Shown piece by piece: positions 24,546 to 32,809 of a DNA stretch of 64,000 bases. How positions within the stretch are numbered: the first letter of the stretch is position 1; every line of letters begins with the position of its first letter. This stretch comes from Ardenticatenaceae bacterium (lineage in GTDB: Bacteria; Chloroflexota; Anaerolineae; Promineifilales; Promineifilaceae): assembly GCA_020634215.1 (NCBI GenBank), contig JACKCD010000003.1, positions 112,079 through 176,078 of the forward strand, given 5' to 3'. A program made the translations under genes and the position numbers. The notes below the pieces were generated by a model. It saw only the letters and a list, made by a program, of their open reading frames with translations, was not told the DNA's origin and made no database searches.

Positions 24546-25516
24546 TGAGCAGACCAGAAGTAACCAACGTGGAGCGGGTGGCCGTGATTGGCACGGGGGT
24601 GATTGGCAGCGGCTGGATTGCCCACTTTTTGCGGCAGGGGATGCAGGTGCGGGCGTGGGATCCGGCGAGTGATGCGGAGGAGAAGGTGCGGGAGAGATTA
24701 ACGGCCGTTTGGCCCATCCTCACCCGCCTCGGCCTCCACCCCAACGCCTCCCCCGACAACCTCACCTTTTGCGCCACCCTGGAAGAAGCCGTCGCCGATG
24801 CCCAATTTGTCCAGGAAAACACCCCCGAACGGCTCCCCATCAAAATTGCCTCCCTCAAGGCCATTGATGCCGCCTGCCCCCCCGACACCATTATCGCCAG
24901 CTCCACCTCCGGCTATCTGATGAGCGAGATGGACGTGGAATGCCAGCACCCCGAACGGTGCACCGTCGCCCATCCCTTCAACCCGCCCTACCTCATGCCC
25001 GTTGTCGAAGTGGTAGCTAGCCCGCGCACCAGCCTTGAAGCCCATCAGTGGGCGGTGGATTTTTACCGCGTCACCGGCAAACAGCCGTTGAAATTGACCA
25101 AAGAAGTGCCGGGCTTTGTCGCCGACCGCATCATGGAAGCAGTATGGCGCGAAATTTTGCACATGATTGACAACGACATGGCAACCGTCGAAGAGATTGA
25201 CATGGCTGTGCGCTACGGCCCCGGCATCCGCTGGGCGATGATGGGGCCGCTGACGGTGCTGCACTTGGGCGGTGGCGAAGGGGGGATGGCCCACCTCATC
25301 CACCAATTTGGCCCCTCACTGCAAGCCCCCTGGACATTTTTGCAGCCGCCTGAACTGACGGACGAACTGGCGCAGAAGGTGATTGACGGCTGTGATCGGC
25401 TCACCGAAGGCGTACCGATTCGTGAACTGGAAGCAGAGCGAGATGATTTACTCATTCGTATGCTGGAACTGCTGGACAGCAGCCGTTTGTGGCACATTGG
25501 CAATACAAACGGATAG
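24545..25516 (+). CDS. 3-hydroxyacyl-CoA dehydrogenase family protein, carnitine 3-dehydrogenase-like
   Basis: A 323-residue NAD-dependent dehydrogenase. The Rossmann motif GTGVIGSG spans residues 16-23, the catalytic His is in AHPFNPPYLMPVVEV, and GFVADRIMEAVWREIL begins the C-terminal helical domain. The HPFNPP motif, the size and the overlap with a BKACE gene point to L-carnitine dehydrogenase, which oxidises carnitine to 3-dehydrocarnitine. Other short-chain 3-hydroxy acids cannot be excluded. The thioesterase that usually completes the pathway is not seen nearby. Confidence 0.85.
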   Translation: MSRPEVTNVERVAVIGTGVIGSGWIAHFLRQGMQVRAWDPASDAEEKVRERLTAVWPILTRLGLHPNASPDNLTFCATLEEAVADAQFVQENTPERLPIKIASLKAIDAACPPDTIIASSTSGYLMSEMDVECQHPERCTVAHPFNPPYLMPVVEVVASPRTSLEAHQWAVDFYRVTGKQPLKLTKEVPGFVADRIMEAVWREILHMIDNDMATVEEIDMAVRYGPGIRWAMMGPLTVLHLGGGEGGMAHLIHQFGPSLQAPWTFLQPPELTDELAQKVIDGCDRLTEGVPIRELEAERDDLLIRMLELLDSSRLWHIGNTNG

Positions 25517-25553
25517 TTCAAGAAGGGCTTTGTACTAGCTTGGGGTTCTGTTT

Positions 25554-25559
25554 TATAAT
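25554..25559 (+). promoter_or_regulatory. Putative -10 box before the 93-residue gene
   Basis: TATAAT about 40 bases before the next start codon, with only a weak -35. It suggests that the small gene has its own promoter inside the catabolic cluster. Confidence 0.35.
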
Positions 25560-25597
25560 GCTGCTAGAAAACATATGATCTATTTGAGGAAAAACAA

Positions 25598-25879
25598 ATG
25601 CCAATTCTTGAATTTACCCATGAAACCATGCCCAAAAGTGGGGCGGAACTCAAGGCTATCTTGCAACAATTGCAACTGTCTTCTTCTCCTATTGAAGATC
25701 TCATTAAATTGGTGCGGGATTTAAAACAGCTAGAGATAAAGCATCAAATGGATTCGGCAGATTTTTACACACAATTTCAAGCTGGGAAACTTGGTGACAG
25801 TATTGAGTTCATGCGCTGGGCAAATAAATATGAATTCTATCAAGCTGTCAAAACAGATATAGAAAGTGTGTTTAACTAG
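25598..25879 (+). CDS. Small hypothetical protein, antitoxin-like
   Basis: A 93-residue, AT-richer protein preceded by GAGGAAA nine bases upstream. Its helical C-terminal half (MDSADFYTQFQAGKLGDSIEFMRWANKYEFY) recalls small antitoxin-type proteins that accompany DUF6516/HEPN-like toxins in cyanobacteria and Chloroflexota. This is from memory and not certain. No toxin partner adjoins it; the next gene is an acyl-CoA dehydrogenase. It could be an orphan antitoxin or an unrelated small protein. Confidence 0.55.
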   Translation: MPILEFTHETMPKSGAELKAILQQLQLSSSPIEDLIKLVRDLKQLEIKHQMDSADFYTQFQAGKLGDSIEFMRWANKYEFYQAVKTDIESVFN

Positions 25880-25888
25880 AAGTAAAAC

Positions 25889-27052
25889 ATGAATCTGCAA
25901 TTAACTGATGAGCAACGCATGATTGTTGAGATGGTGCGGACTTTTGTGGAAAAAGAGCTGCAGCCATATGAGGAAGAAGTTGAGCGCGAGGATGGGGTGC
26001 GGCCGGAACTGCAAAGGCAAATTCGGGATAAGGCGCTGCAATTTGGCCTCTATGCCGCCAACATGCCGGAGGAGCTAGGCGGAGCGGGGTTAGATACGGT
26101 GTCGCTGGTGCTGATGGAACGGGAGTTGGGGCGCACCAGCTATGCTTTGCAGCATTTTGTGGCGCGACCCAGCAGCATCATTCGCGCTTGCGTGGGGGAG
26201 CAGATTGAGACCTATTTGCTGCCCACTATTCGCGGCGAACGGCATGATTGTTTGGCGATGTCGGAGCCAAATGCGGGGTCGGATGTGCGCGGGATGGAGT
26301 GCCGGGCGGTGCGAGATGGGGATGAGTATGTGATTACCGGCACCAAGCATTTTATCAGCCATGCCGACGTGGCTGATTATGCCATTTTGTTTGCGGCCTC
26401 GGGCGAGGAGCAGACGGCGCGGGGGGTGCGGAAGAAGATTACCTCGTTTTTGGTAGATATGGGCACGCCGGGGTTTACGGTGAAGCGGGGGTATGATGTG
26501 GTGTCGCACCGGGGATACCACAACTGCATTTTGCAGTTTGATGGCTGCCGCGTACCTGTGGGCAACATTTTGGGGGTGGAACATCGCGGCTTTGACGTGG
26601 CGAACCAGTGGCTGGGGTCAACGCGGCTGTCGGTGGCGGCGTTTTGCGTGGGGCGGGCGCAGCGGACGCTGGAGCTTTGCCAGCAGTGGGCGGCGACGCG
26701 GGTGCAGTTTGGGCAGCCGATTGGCAAAAACCAGGGGGTTTCCTTCAAATTGGCCGATATGGCGACGCAAATCCGGGCGGCGGAGTGGCTGACGCTGGAT
26801 GCGGCATGGCGCACCGACCAGGGGGCGGCCAGGGATGAAGATTATGCGATGGCGAAGCTGTATGCGACGGAGATGCTGGCGATGGTGACGGATGAGGCGG
26901 TGCAGATTTTTGGCGGGATGGGGCTGGCGGAAGAAAATCCGGTTGTTCGTTTCTGGCGGGATGCACGGGTGGAGCGGATTTGGGACGGGACGAGCGAGAT
27001 TCAGCGGCATATTATTTCAAGGGCGTTATTACGGCCGTTTGAGAACCGGTAA
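25889..27052 (+). CDS. Acyl-CoA dehydrogenase family protein with Asp at the usual catalytic Glu position
   Basis: A 387-residue flavoprotein of the acyl-CoA dehydrogenase fold. It has an N-terminal helical domain, the FAD/substrate motif LAMSEPNAGSD near residue 131, GTKHFIS near 151, and the C-terminal signature QIFGGMGLAEENPVVRFWRDARVERIW. The segment that normally reads YEGT reads WDGT, so the usual catalytic Glu is Asp366. The alternative Glu site used in isovaleryl-CoA dehydrogenase (LxxER) reads LGSTR. Next to a carnitine-like pair it might act on crotonobetainyl- or butyrobetainyl-CoA, which is an inference. Confidence 0.85.
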   Translation: MNLQLTDEQRMIVEMVRTFVEKELQPYEEEVEREDGVRPELQRQIRDKALQFGLYAANMPEELGGAGLDTVSLVLMERELGRTSYALQHFVARPSSIIRACVGEQIETYLLPTIRGERHDCLAMSEPNAGSDVRGMECRAVRDGDEYVITGTKHFISHADVADYAILFAASGEEQTARGVRKKITSFLVDMGTPGFTVKRGYDVVSHRGYHNCILQFDGCRVPVGNILGVEHRGFDVANQWLGSTRLSVAAFCVGRAQRTLELCQQWAATRVQFGQPIGKNQGVSFKLADMATQIRAAEWLTLDAAWRTDQGAARDEDYAMAKLYATEMLAMVTDEAVQIFGGMGLAEENPVVRFWRDARVERIWDGTSEIQRHIISRALLRPFENR

Positions 27053-27059
27053 TTTTTGG

Positions 27060-27073
27060 AAAACGGCCGTTTT
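27060..27073. repeat. Extended ACGGCCGT palindrome after acyl-CoA dehydrogenase gene
   Basis: AAAACGGCCGTTTT lies a few bases after the stop codon and is followed by one more T. It could act as a short terminator hairpin between convergent genes. Confidence 0.5.
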
Positions 27074-27113
27074 TGCCCCAGGGGTGTGATTGCCCCATGC
27101 AATCCGCCGCCGG

Positions 27114-28271
27114 TCATCCGTCGCCCGAAAACAAAACAGCGTTTAATGCTTCCAGCAGCGCCGCTTGTTGGGCGCGGGTCAGGCCGTGGGCAACGGCCGT
27201 TTGCAAGATTGGCTCCCAGGTGGGGGCAATTTGGTCGCGGGTGGGCAGGTGGTGGCGGGCAAAAATTGGCTCCGTCTCCGGCCACGTTTCCACCACGGCA
27301 CGCAGCGACATTATGGGGGTAAGGGGGATAAACGGCCGTTTTTCCGGCGGCAGCGGCTTAATCTCTGCTCGATAATCCACGCCATCGTTCAACAATCCAA
27401 ACAGCCGTGCCGTGTTGCGCCCCATGATGTCGGCACGCACTTCGTCGGTTAACGGCAGTTCGGCCATCGCCGCCAAAAACGGCTGGAAGCTGGCTTCAGC
27501 CATCGTGCGCGGGTAAATCAGCAGCGGGTAGTCGGAGCCGTGGAGCAGTTTGCGGGGGTCGAGGCAGGTGAGGGCGGTGGCAAAAATGGTATCAACGGGG
27601 TAGAGCAGCGGCGTGGCGGCGGTGTCGTACCAGACGTTGCGAAGCTGCCGCCGCACGCGGGGCATCATCTCATAAAAAAACAGCCCGCCGCCCCAGTGCG
27701 CCAAAATGAGCTTGAGGTCGGGCAGGCGGCCGGCGAGTTCGTAATAGTGGCGCAGCGGCGTGGTGGATTTGCCCAGATAGTAGCCGCCAATTTCTTCGCT
27801 GACGTGGAGATTCATCGGCACGTCACGCTCAATGCAGCGTTCGGCCAGCCGCAAAAAGGCGGGGTCGCCAAGGCCAAACCCCTGGGCGTAGGGGTTGAGT
27901 TCGCCCATGCCAACCAGCCCGTTGTCTAAACAGCGGTCTAGCTCATCGAGGGCGGCTTGCCCGGCGTGGGGCTGGATGACGGCCAATGCCAGCACCCGGT
28001 CAGGCCAGCGGCGGACAATTTCAATGGCCTGGTTGTTGCGCTGGACGCAGTTGTTATGCTGGCGAAAATATTCACCCACCAACACCACGCGCTCTAACCC
28101 AGCTTCATCCATGTCGCGCAGCATCGTTTCGGCCGTGACCCAGCCCTGAATGGAACGGCCGTTTGGCGGGTTCAGCAGCAAATGCCAATATGGCTCACTG
28201 TCGGCCAGCGTATCCAGCCGTGCCCGCAGGCTGGGCGGGGTGTAGTGGACATGGGCATCAATTTTCATCAT
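27114..28271 (-). CDS. Amidohydrolase-2 family protein with C-terminal DUF1858-like domain
   Basis: A 385-residue protein. The first 300 residues form a TIM-barrel of the amidohydrolase-2/decarboxylase group: KIDAHVH at the start, LILAHWGG near residue 192 and LLHGSDYPLL near 245. The last 65 residues (TPIMSLRAVVETWPETEPIFARHHL) resemble the small DUF1858 module but lack its usual cysteine. This fusion is uncommon to my knowledge. An ATG one codon later (28268) is an alternative start. Substrate unknown; hydrolysis or decarboxylation is possible. Confidence 0.78.
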   Translation of the reverse strand: MMKIDAHVHYTPPSLRARLDTLADSEPYWHLLLNPPNGRSIQGWVTAETMLRDMDEAGLERVVLVGEYFRQHNNCVQRNNQAIEIVRRWPDRVLALAVIQPHAGQAALDELDRCLDNGLVGMGELNPYAQGFGLGDPAFLRLAERCIERDVPMNLHVSEEIGGYYLGKSTTPLRHYYELAGRLPDLKLILAHWGGGLFFYEMMPRVRRQLRNVWYDTAATPLLYPVDTIFATALTCLDPRKLLHGSDYPLLIYPRTMAEASFQPFLAAMAELPLTDEVRADIMGRNTARLFGLLNDGVDYRAEIKPLPPEKRPFIPLTPIMSLRAVVETWPETEPIFARHHLPTRDQIAPTWEPILQTAVAHGLTRAQQAALLEALNAVLFSGDG

Positions 28272-28286
28272 GTTGCAAACTTTAGC

Positions 28287-28346
28287 TCACGCAAAGGCGC
28301 AAAGACGCAAAGATTTAGCTCTTCACGTCTTTGTGCCTTTGCGTGA
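28287..28346. repeat. GCGCAAAGACGC-type inverted repeat
   Basis: Arms 28287-28307 and 28326-28346 pair at 20 of 21 positions. It lies between rsmA and the amidohydrolase gene, both on the minus strand. Confidence 0.7.
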
Positions 28347-28358
28347 AACTTCTTGCCG

Positions 28359-29171
28359 CTAATCCTTCAGGGAAGCAAGCCAGGCGGCGGTGAGTTGTTG
28401 CCATTCGGCGACGGTGAGCGTTTCGGCGCGGCGGCGGCCGTCTATATTGGCTGTTTCCAGTATGGTTTCGAGGTCGGTGGGTGTCAGCCCAAGCTGGCGC
28501 AAATTGTTTTTGAGCTGCTTGCGCTTTTGGCTAAACCCAGCTTTGGCAACGCGGAAGAATGGCTTTTCGGCAACAGGTTGCTGTTGGTCTAGGTCAATGC
28601 GAACGACGGCAGAATCGACATTGGGGCGGGGCCAGAACGCCCCAGCCTTGATGGTAGTGACAATCTGGGGGGTGCCGTAGAACTGGGTGCTAACGGCGAG
28701 GAGGTTCATGTTGGGGGGAACGGCCGTTAATCGCTCCGCCACCTCTTGCTGCACCGTCAACACCAGGCAGGTTGGTTTGTGGCTGGCACTGAGCAGGTGG
28801 CGCAAAATCGCCCCAGTGATGTAGTAGGGAACGTTGGCGATGACTTTGTAGGGGCGGTCAAACAGGTCGGCCGGATTTTGCTCTAGAATGTCGCCGTGGA
28901 TGAGGTGCACGTTGTTGTAGGGGGCAAGCTGGCTTTGCAGAATGGGGAAGAAGCGTTGGTCTAATTCGACGGCGGTGACGGAAACGGCCGTTTGTGCCAG
29001 CACCCTGGTCAACGCCCCCAGCCCTGGCCCAATCTCCAGCACCACGTCGTTGGCCGTTACCTCACCCGCCGCCACAATGCGCCCCAGCACCGCCTCATCA
29101 AACAAAAAGTTTTGCCCCAAACTTTTCTTGGGCTGTAGGTCATAAAGTTCAAGTAATTGTTTGGGGTGCAT
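28359..29171 (-). CDS. rsmA: 16S rRNA (adenine1518/1519-N6)-dimethyltransferase
   Basis: RsmA (KsgA) dimethylates two adenines near the 3' end of 16S rRNA with S-adenosylmethionine during ribosome assembly. The protein has 270 residues. The SAM-binding region starts KKSLGQNFLFDE, motif I is LEIGPGLGALT near residue 45, and the catalytic motif is NVPYY near 113. The Arg/Lys-rich C-terminal domain (QKRKQLKNNLR) is present. It begins three bases after the stop of the acetyltransferase gene and has no ribosome-binding site of its own, so translation is probably coupled. Confidence 0.95.
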   Translation of the reverse strand: MHPKQLLELYDLQPKKSLGQNFLFDEAVLGRIVAAGEVTANDVVLEIGPGLGALTRVLAQTAVSVTAVELDQRFFPILQSQLAPYNNVHLIHGDILEQNPADLFDRPYKVIANVPYYITGAILRHLLSASHKPTCLVLTVQQEVAERLTAVPPNMNLLAVSTQFYGTPQIVTTIKAGAFWPRPNVDSAVVRIDLDQQQPVAEKPFFRVAKAGFSQKRKQLKNNLRQLGLTPTDLETILETANIDGRRRAETLTVAEWQQLTAAWLASLKD

Positions 29172-29174
29172 CTG

Positions 29175-30419
29175 TTAAAAACTTGCCAGACAAACGGGCT
29201 TCTGCCGCACGGCAAACAGCCGATCCACTTTGTCTACCCAGGCCAGGTCAGAAATTTCGGCCAGCCCGTAGCGATAAAGCTGGGCAAACCCAATGGCTCC
29301 AACGATGAGCGAGGAAAAGTCGGCCACGTCGAGCGTGATCGCTACTTCGGCTTCCCCCTCGTCCAGGCGACAACGGCCGTTTTCCACCACCAGCAGCACC
29401 TCTCCCGCATTCTCCGGCAGCAAGCTGTCGCGCACGGTCAGACGCAGCCGGCAGCTTTGCCCGCCAAAATCATGCTCGCGCAGCGCGGTAAACAGCCGCT
29501 TGACGTGGATGACCCGGTACATCAGCCCCACTCCCTGCACATTGCTTTCGTGGTACACCGATGGCAGTAGCCGGTTGCTGTAGCGCGGGTCGTGGAAAAC
29601 GTAGTGAAAATCGTCATCAAGCAAATTGAACACTACCTGCCGAATTTGATCCGCCTGGGTGTGCAAAAAGGCGAGCAGCCCGCGCAGTGCTGCTGGCGTT
29701 TCATAAATTAGCTCGGAAACCACAATGTCGTTTTGCAAAAAGCTGCCGCCCTCCACCTTTTCAAAGTGAAAGATGAGATAGCCGCGCAGTTTTTTGCCAT
29801 CATAAAAACCGACAAATTTGTTTGCTAGGTTGCCAAATAGTTCGTCAAAGTCGGCGCGGCTGCGAACAAACATGCCGTTGGTTTGTTCCAGATAGCGGTG
29901 GTAGCAGTCTAAAACGGCCGTTTTTTCCCAATCCCGATTCTCTAAAAATCGCACCCCCTGTTTGCTGCCGCGTGGTAAATTCGCCGGAGCCACTCGGTAT
30001 AGGCTCAACTTTGTGCCATAACCCCACCCCATTTGCCGATAAAAATCGGGGCGAAACGGGTAGAGTGCGGTTAACGGGGCACCCCGATTGCGGTAATGAT
30101 GCAGGAAATACAGCACCAAATCCCGCGCTACCTTCTCCTTTTTGTAGGCTAAATCCACCGCCACGCCGCCGATTCCTCCCACTAGCACTCTGGCCGAATG
30201 CAGCTTCATCGTAAAATCATGTAGCCGCATGGCACCCAACAGCGTTTCGCCCTCAAACAGCCCGTAATAGGGTGCCGGTTTGTCTAGCCGCTCCTTTAGG
30301 CGCCCATATAGTCGCTCCCGCGCCTCGACGGTGCTGGCGCCAAAGGCGGGGTAAGCATTGGCAACCACATCTACCAAATCAGCTACATCGGCCTGGTTTA
30401 ATTTGCGAATTTGTCGCAA
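29175..30419 (-). CDS. Eis-like GNAT N-acetyltransferase (TTG start)
   Basis: A 414-residue protein with the two-GNAT plus SCP2-like layout of the Eis family. The N-terminal GNAT domain contains GGIGGVAVDLAYKKEKVARDL, the acetyl-CoA binding region, near residue 82. A second GNAT-like half follows, and a sterol-carrier-like C-terminal domain ends in a carboxylate. Family members acetylate aminoglycosides or protein lysines. Translation starts at TTG, supported by AGGAGG five bases upstream and the lack of a nearby ATG. It is upstream of rsmA in the same transcript. Confidence 0.83.
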   Translation of the reverse strand: MRQIRKLNQADVADLVDVVANAYPAFGASTVEARERLYGRLKERLDKPAPYYGLFEGETLLGAMRLHDFTMKLHSARVLVGGIGGVAVDLAYKKEKVARDLVLYFLHHYRNRGAPLTALYPFRPDFYRQMGWGYGTKLSLYRVAPANLPRGSKQGVRFLENRDWEKTAVLDCYHRYLEQTNGMFVRSRADFDELFGNLANKFVGFYDGKKLRGYLIFHFEKVEGGSFLQNDIVVSELIYETPAALRGLLAFLHTQADQIRQVVFNLLDDDFHYVFHDPRYSNRLLPSVYHESNVQGVGLMYRVIHVKRLFTALREHDFGGQSCRLRLTVRDSLLPENAGEVLLVVENGRCRLDEGEAEVAITLDVADFSSLIVGAIGFAQLYRYGLAEISDLAWVDKVDRLFAVRQKPVCLASF

Positions 30420-30433
30420 CCTCTCCTCCTCGT

Positions 30434-30489
30434 AAATGGTGGCTGGTGGTTAGTCTCTGGTACAAGCCACTAACCGCCAGCTACCATTT
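30434..30489. repeat. Inverted repeat between MFS and acetyltransferase genes
   Basis: Arms 30434-30454 and 30469-30489 pair at about 19 of 21 positions (AAATGGTGGCTGGTGG type). It lies just downstream of the MFS stop codon region and upstream of the acetyltransferase ribosome-binding site. Confidence 0.6.
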
Positions 30490-31749
30490 TCATGTTTGTA
30501 CCGTATCGGGTCGGGGGATAGTTTGGGCAATGGCGGGCACGCGCCGCAGATAGAACACGGGCAGCAGCAGCAGAAATGTTAAGGTTGCCCCCAGCCAGTA
30601 GGGGGCGGTGGGGGCGATGGCAAAGATGAGACCGGCAATGGCGGTGCTGAGAATGATGCCCAGGCTGGTGGTAGATTGAAAAATGCCCAGGATGCCGCCG
30701 CGTAGGTTGTCGTCAACCACGGTCGTTGTCAGCGATTGTAGCGGCGGCATGGTTAGCCCCATACCGGTCGCAAAAAAGAGCGACCCGACTGCCCCCAGCC
30801 AGGGCGAAGTGACGATGGCATAGAGGAACATGGCAAACCCCCGTAACACAGTGCCCATCAGCACCAGCCCAATCTCGCCATAGCGGCGCAGCAGCGGACG
30901 GAGCAAAAAGGTTTGGGTGATCAACTGTCCCAATCCAACGGCTGCCAGCAGCATCCCCACGCCCAAATCAATGGTGCGGTCATCCAACCCTGGAAACAGC
31001 CGTACCTCGGCGTAAAGGGCAAAGGTGGATTGCATCATGCCAAAGGCAAACTGTCCCATAAATGCGATCCCCAGAATGGCGACCAGCGGGATATTACGTA
31101 CCAGTTGCGCTGGGTTCAGGTTGGCCTGGCGAGCCATGCGGTTGGCGGCACGCTGCTCTGGCGTTAACGTTTCATCCAGCGTGAACCAGGTGAGCAACAC
31201 GGTGAGCATGGCGACACCGGCGGCAAAATAGTACGGGATGCGTGGGCCAAAGATGGAAGCCAGCACGCCGCCCAGCGCTGGCCCGATGATGATGCCGATG
31301 CCAAAGACGGCAAAAATATAGCCCAGTGATTCGGTGCGTTTTTCGCGGGGGGTCACGTCGGTGACATAGGCTTGGGCGACGATGATGTTGCCACCGGTGA
31401 TGCCATCCACAATGCGAGCGGCAAAGAGCATGAAGGCACTTTGGGCGGCCCCGATGAAGAAGAAGCTAACGGCCGTTCCTATCTGGCTAATGATTAAAAT
31501 AGGAATACGTCCGTGCCTGTCTGATAGCCGGCCCAGGTAAGGCCCGGCCAAAAACTGCGCCGCAAAAAATGAGGTAGATAAAAGCGTGATGGCTTGCGGA
31601 GCCAACCCAAATTCACGCTGGGCAAACAGTGGCAAAATAGGGAAGATCATCGAAGCTCCCACCATTTGCACAAATACAATCATCAGGATTGTAAACAAAC
31701 GCCGATCAATATTCTTGAATTTCACATGTACCGACCTTACTTCAAACAA
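30490..31749 (-). CDS. MFS drug-efflux-type transporter (TetA-like)
   Basis: A 419-residue, 12-helix major facilitator. Motif A (GRLSDRHGRIPIL) follows helix 2 and a motif-C-like segment (GIGIIIGPALGG) lies in helix 5, the pattern of proton-driven drug exporters of the tetracycline-pump type. The central cytoplasmic loop contains ETLTPEQRAANR. The first codons (MFEVRS) are uncertain. The leader carries a terminator-like hairpin (31799-31834) and a possible upstream promoter, so expression may be attenuated. Substrate unknown. Confidence 0.82.
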   Translation of the reverse strand: MFEVRSVHVKFKNIDRRLFTILMIVFVQMVGASMIFPILPLFAQREFGLAPQAITLLSTSFFAAQFLAGPYLGRLSDRHGRIPILIISQIGTAVSFFFIGAAQSAFMLFAARIVDGITGGNIIVAQAYVTDVTPREKRTESLGYIFAVFGIGIIIGPALGGVLASIFGPRIPYYFAAGVAMLTVLLTWFTLDETLTPEQRAANRMARQANLNPAQLVRNIPLVAILGIAFMGQFAFGMMQSTFALYAEVRLFPGLDDRTIDLGVGMLLAAVGLGQLITQTFLLRPLLRRYGEIGLVLMGTVLRGFAMFLYAIVTSPWLGAVGSLFFATGMGLTMPPLQSLTTTVVDDNLRGGILGIFQSTTSLGIILSTAIAGLIFAIAPTAPYWLGATLTFLLLLPVFYLRRVPAIAQTIPRPDTVQT

Positions 31750-31798
31750 GTTTTGGCAATGGTACGCTGAAAATCAGCTTTGTCAAAAGGTGGGAAAA

Positions 31799-31834
31799 CA
31801 ACAGCACCGCGCTCTAATGAGCGCGGTGCTGTTG
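31799..31834 (-). terminator. Terminator-like hairpin in the MFS leader (possible attenuator)
   Basis: A 15-bp perfect stem (31799-31813 with 31820-31834) with a six-base loop. Read on the minus strand it is followed by TTTTCCC, as in an intrinsic terminator. It lies 50 bases upstream of the MFS start. Confidence 0.65.
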
Positions 31835-32131
31835 AAAGAAGAGGAGGAGGAAAGAAAGGAGAAAATGTTTGGAGGAGAAATCCGTTTTGTTTGCTTATGC
31901 TCTTATTATAGACATGCTCTATGGCGTGTGCTGGTTTATTGGCAACAGTGGCAGTGTAAAGCATGGTACAGGGGCGTGAGGTGGGCGTAAAAGTGTGGCT
32001 ATCAATTGCTTTACAGCTTTTGCTTGCCACTTTCAACAGCGATGATCAGCAGATGAATTACAATAGGCAACAGTGTACAATCATTCCCAACATCGAACCT
32101 GGATTAATTTAAGAAAAGGAGTCATTTGTTT
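31835..32131. other. Divergent intergenic region before lipoprotein and MFS genes
   Basis: AT-rich region of about 300 bases. A TATAAT for the minus strand reads 31910 to 31905, placing a leader of roughly 150 bases before the MFS gene. A purine-rich run (31835-31878) lies next to the hairpin. No credible gene is seen, and an open minus-strand frame here has no coding character. Confidence 0.4.
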
Positions 32132-32725
32132 ATGAAACCGTTGCTGTCTATGTTATTGGCTGTCCTGCTGGCGGGTTGTTCGCTGTTTGGTGGGGAAGAG
32201 GCTGCGCCCGCTCCATCGGATGTGGATCAAAATATTTTGGAGCAGTTGGAGAGTGGGGGGGAGGAAACGGCCGTTCCTGCTACCGAGGAACCGCGTGTGG
32301 CTCCTGAAGTTGAGGTAGAAGAAACGGCCGTTCCGCCCACCGAACCTGCTCCCACCGAAACCGCCACCCCTGAAGCCGCTAACGAGAGCGAGGCAGCGGC
32401 AGAAGGGGAAGGTAATGCGGTAGCCAAAAACGAAAAAAGTACCCTACGCAGCGGCCCTGGCGAGGAATTCCCGGAAATAGAGGCTACTGTTGAAAATGGT
32501 GAGTCGTTGAGCGTGTTGGGGCTGGATGAAAGTGGGGATTGGGCGAATGTGGCACTGCCAAATGGCGAAAACGGTTGGCTGCCGCTGGAAGACATTCAAC
32601 TTAACACACCGCTGGAAGATATTGGCATTGTGCTAACGATTCCCGCCATTCCCGCTCTGCCCACCATTCAAGGTGTGCCAGACATTCCAGCTATTCCCAC
32701 GTTGCCGCCCATCAACGTTCCCTAG
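32132..32725 (+). CDS. Lipoprotein with SH3-like domain
   Basis: A 198-residue predicted lipoprotein. Signal peptide and lipobox (LLAGCS, Cys near residue 17) are followed by an acidic Pro/Thr/Glu-rich stalk. A bacterial SH3-like domain spans about residues 105-160 (LRSGPGEEFPEIEATVENGESL through NGWLPLEDI), and a Pro/Ile-rich tail has IPAIPALPTI repeats. The start is set at ATG 32132 because AAAGGAG lies ten bases upstream. Such domains often bind cell-wall peptides or receive cargo on the surface; the function here is unknown. Confidence 0.8.
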   Translation: MKPLLSMLLAVLLAGCSLFGGEEAAPAPSDVDQNILEQLESGGEETAVPATEEPRVAPEVEVEETAVPPTEPAPTETATPEAANESEAAAEGEGNAVAKNEKSTLRSGPGEEFPEIEATVENGESLSVLGLDESGDWANVALPNGENGWLPLEDIQLNTPLEDIGIVLTIPAIPALPTIQGVPDIPAIPTLPPINVP

Positions 32726-32809
32726 TCGGCGATTGTATATAAGCTCAAATGACCTCCAGGTATAATTCAGATGAACAAAAGCCTGGAGGCAAGATATTCC
32801 CTTGCACTG

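Noticed and set aside
31737..32036. A 99-codon minus-strand frame in the divergent gap upstream of the MFS gene
   Set aside because: It runs through the terminator-like hairpin and has no coding pattern or start signal. The region is better read as a leader and promoter.
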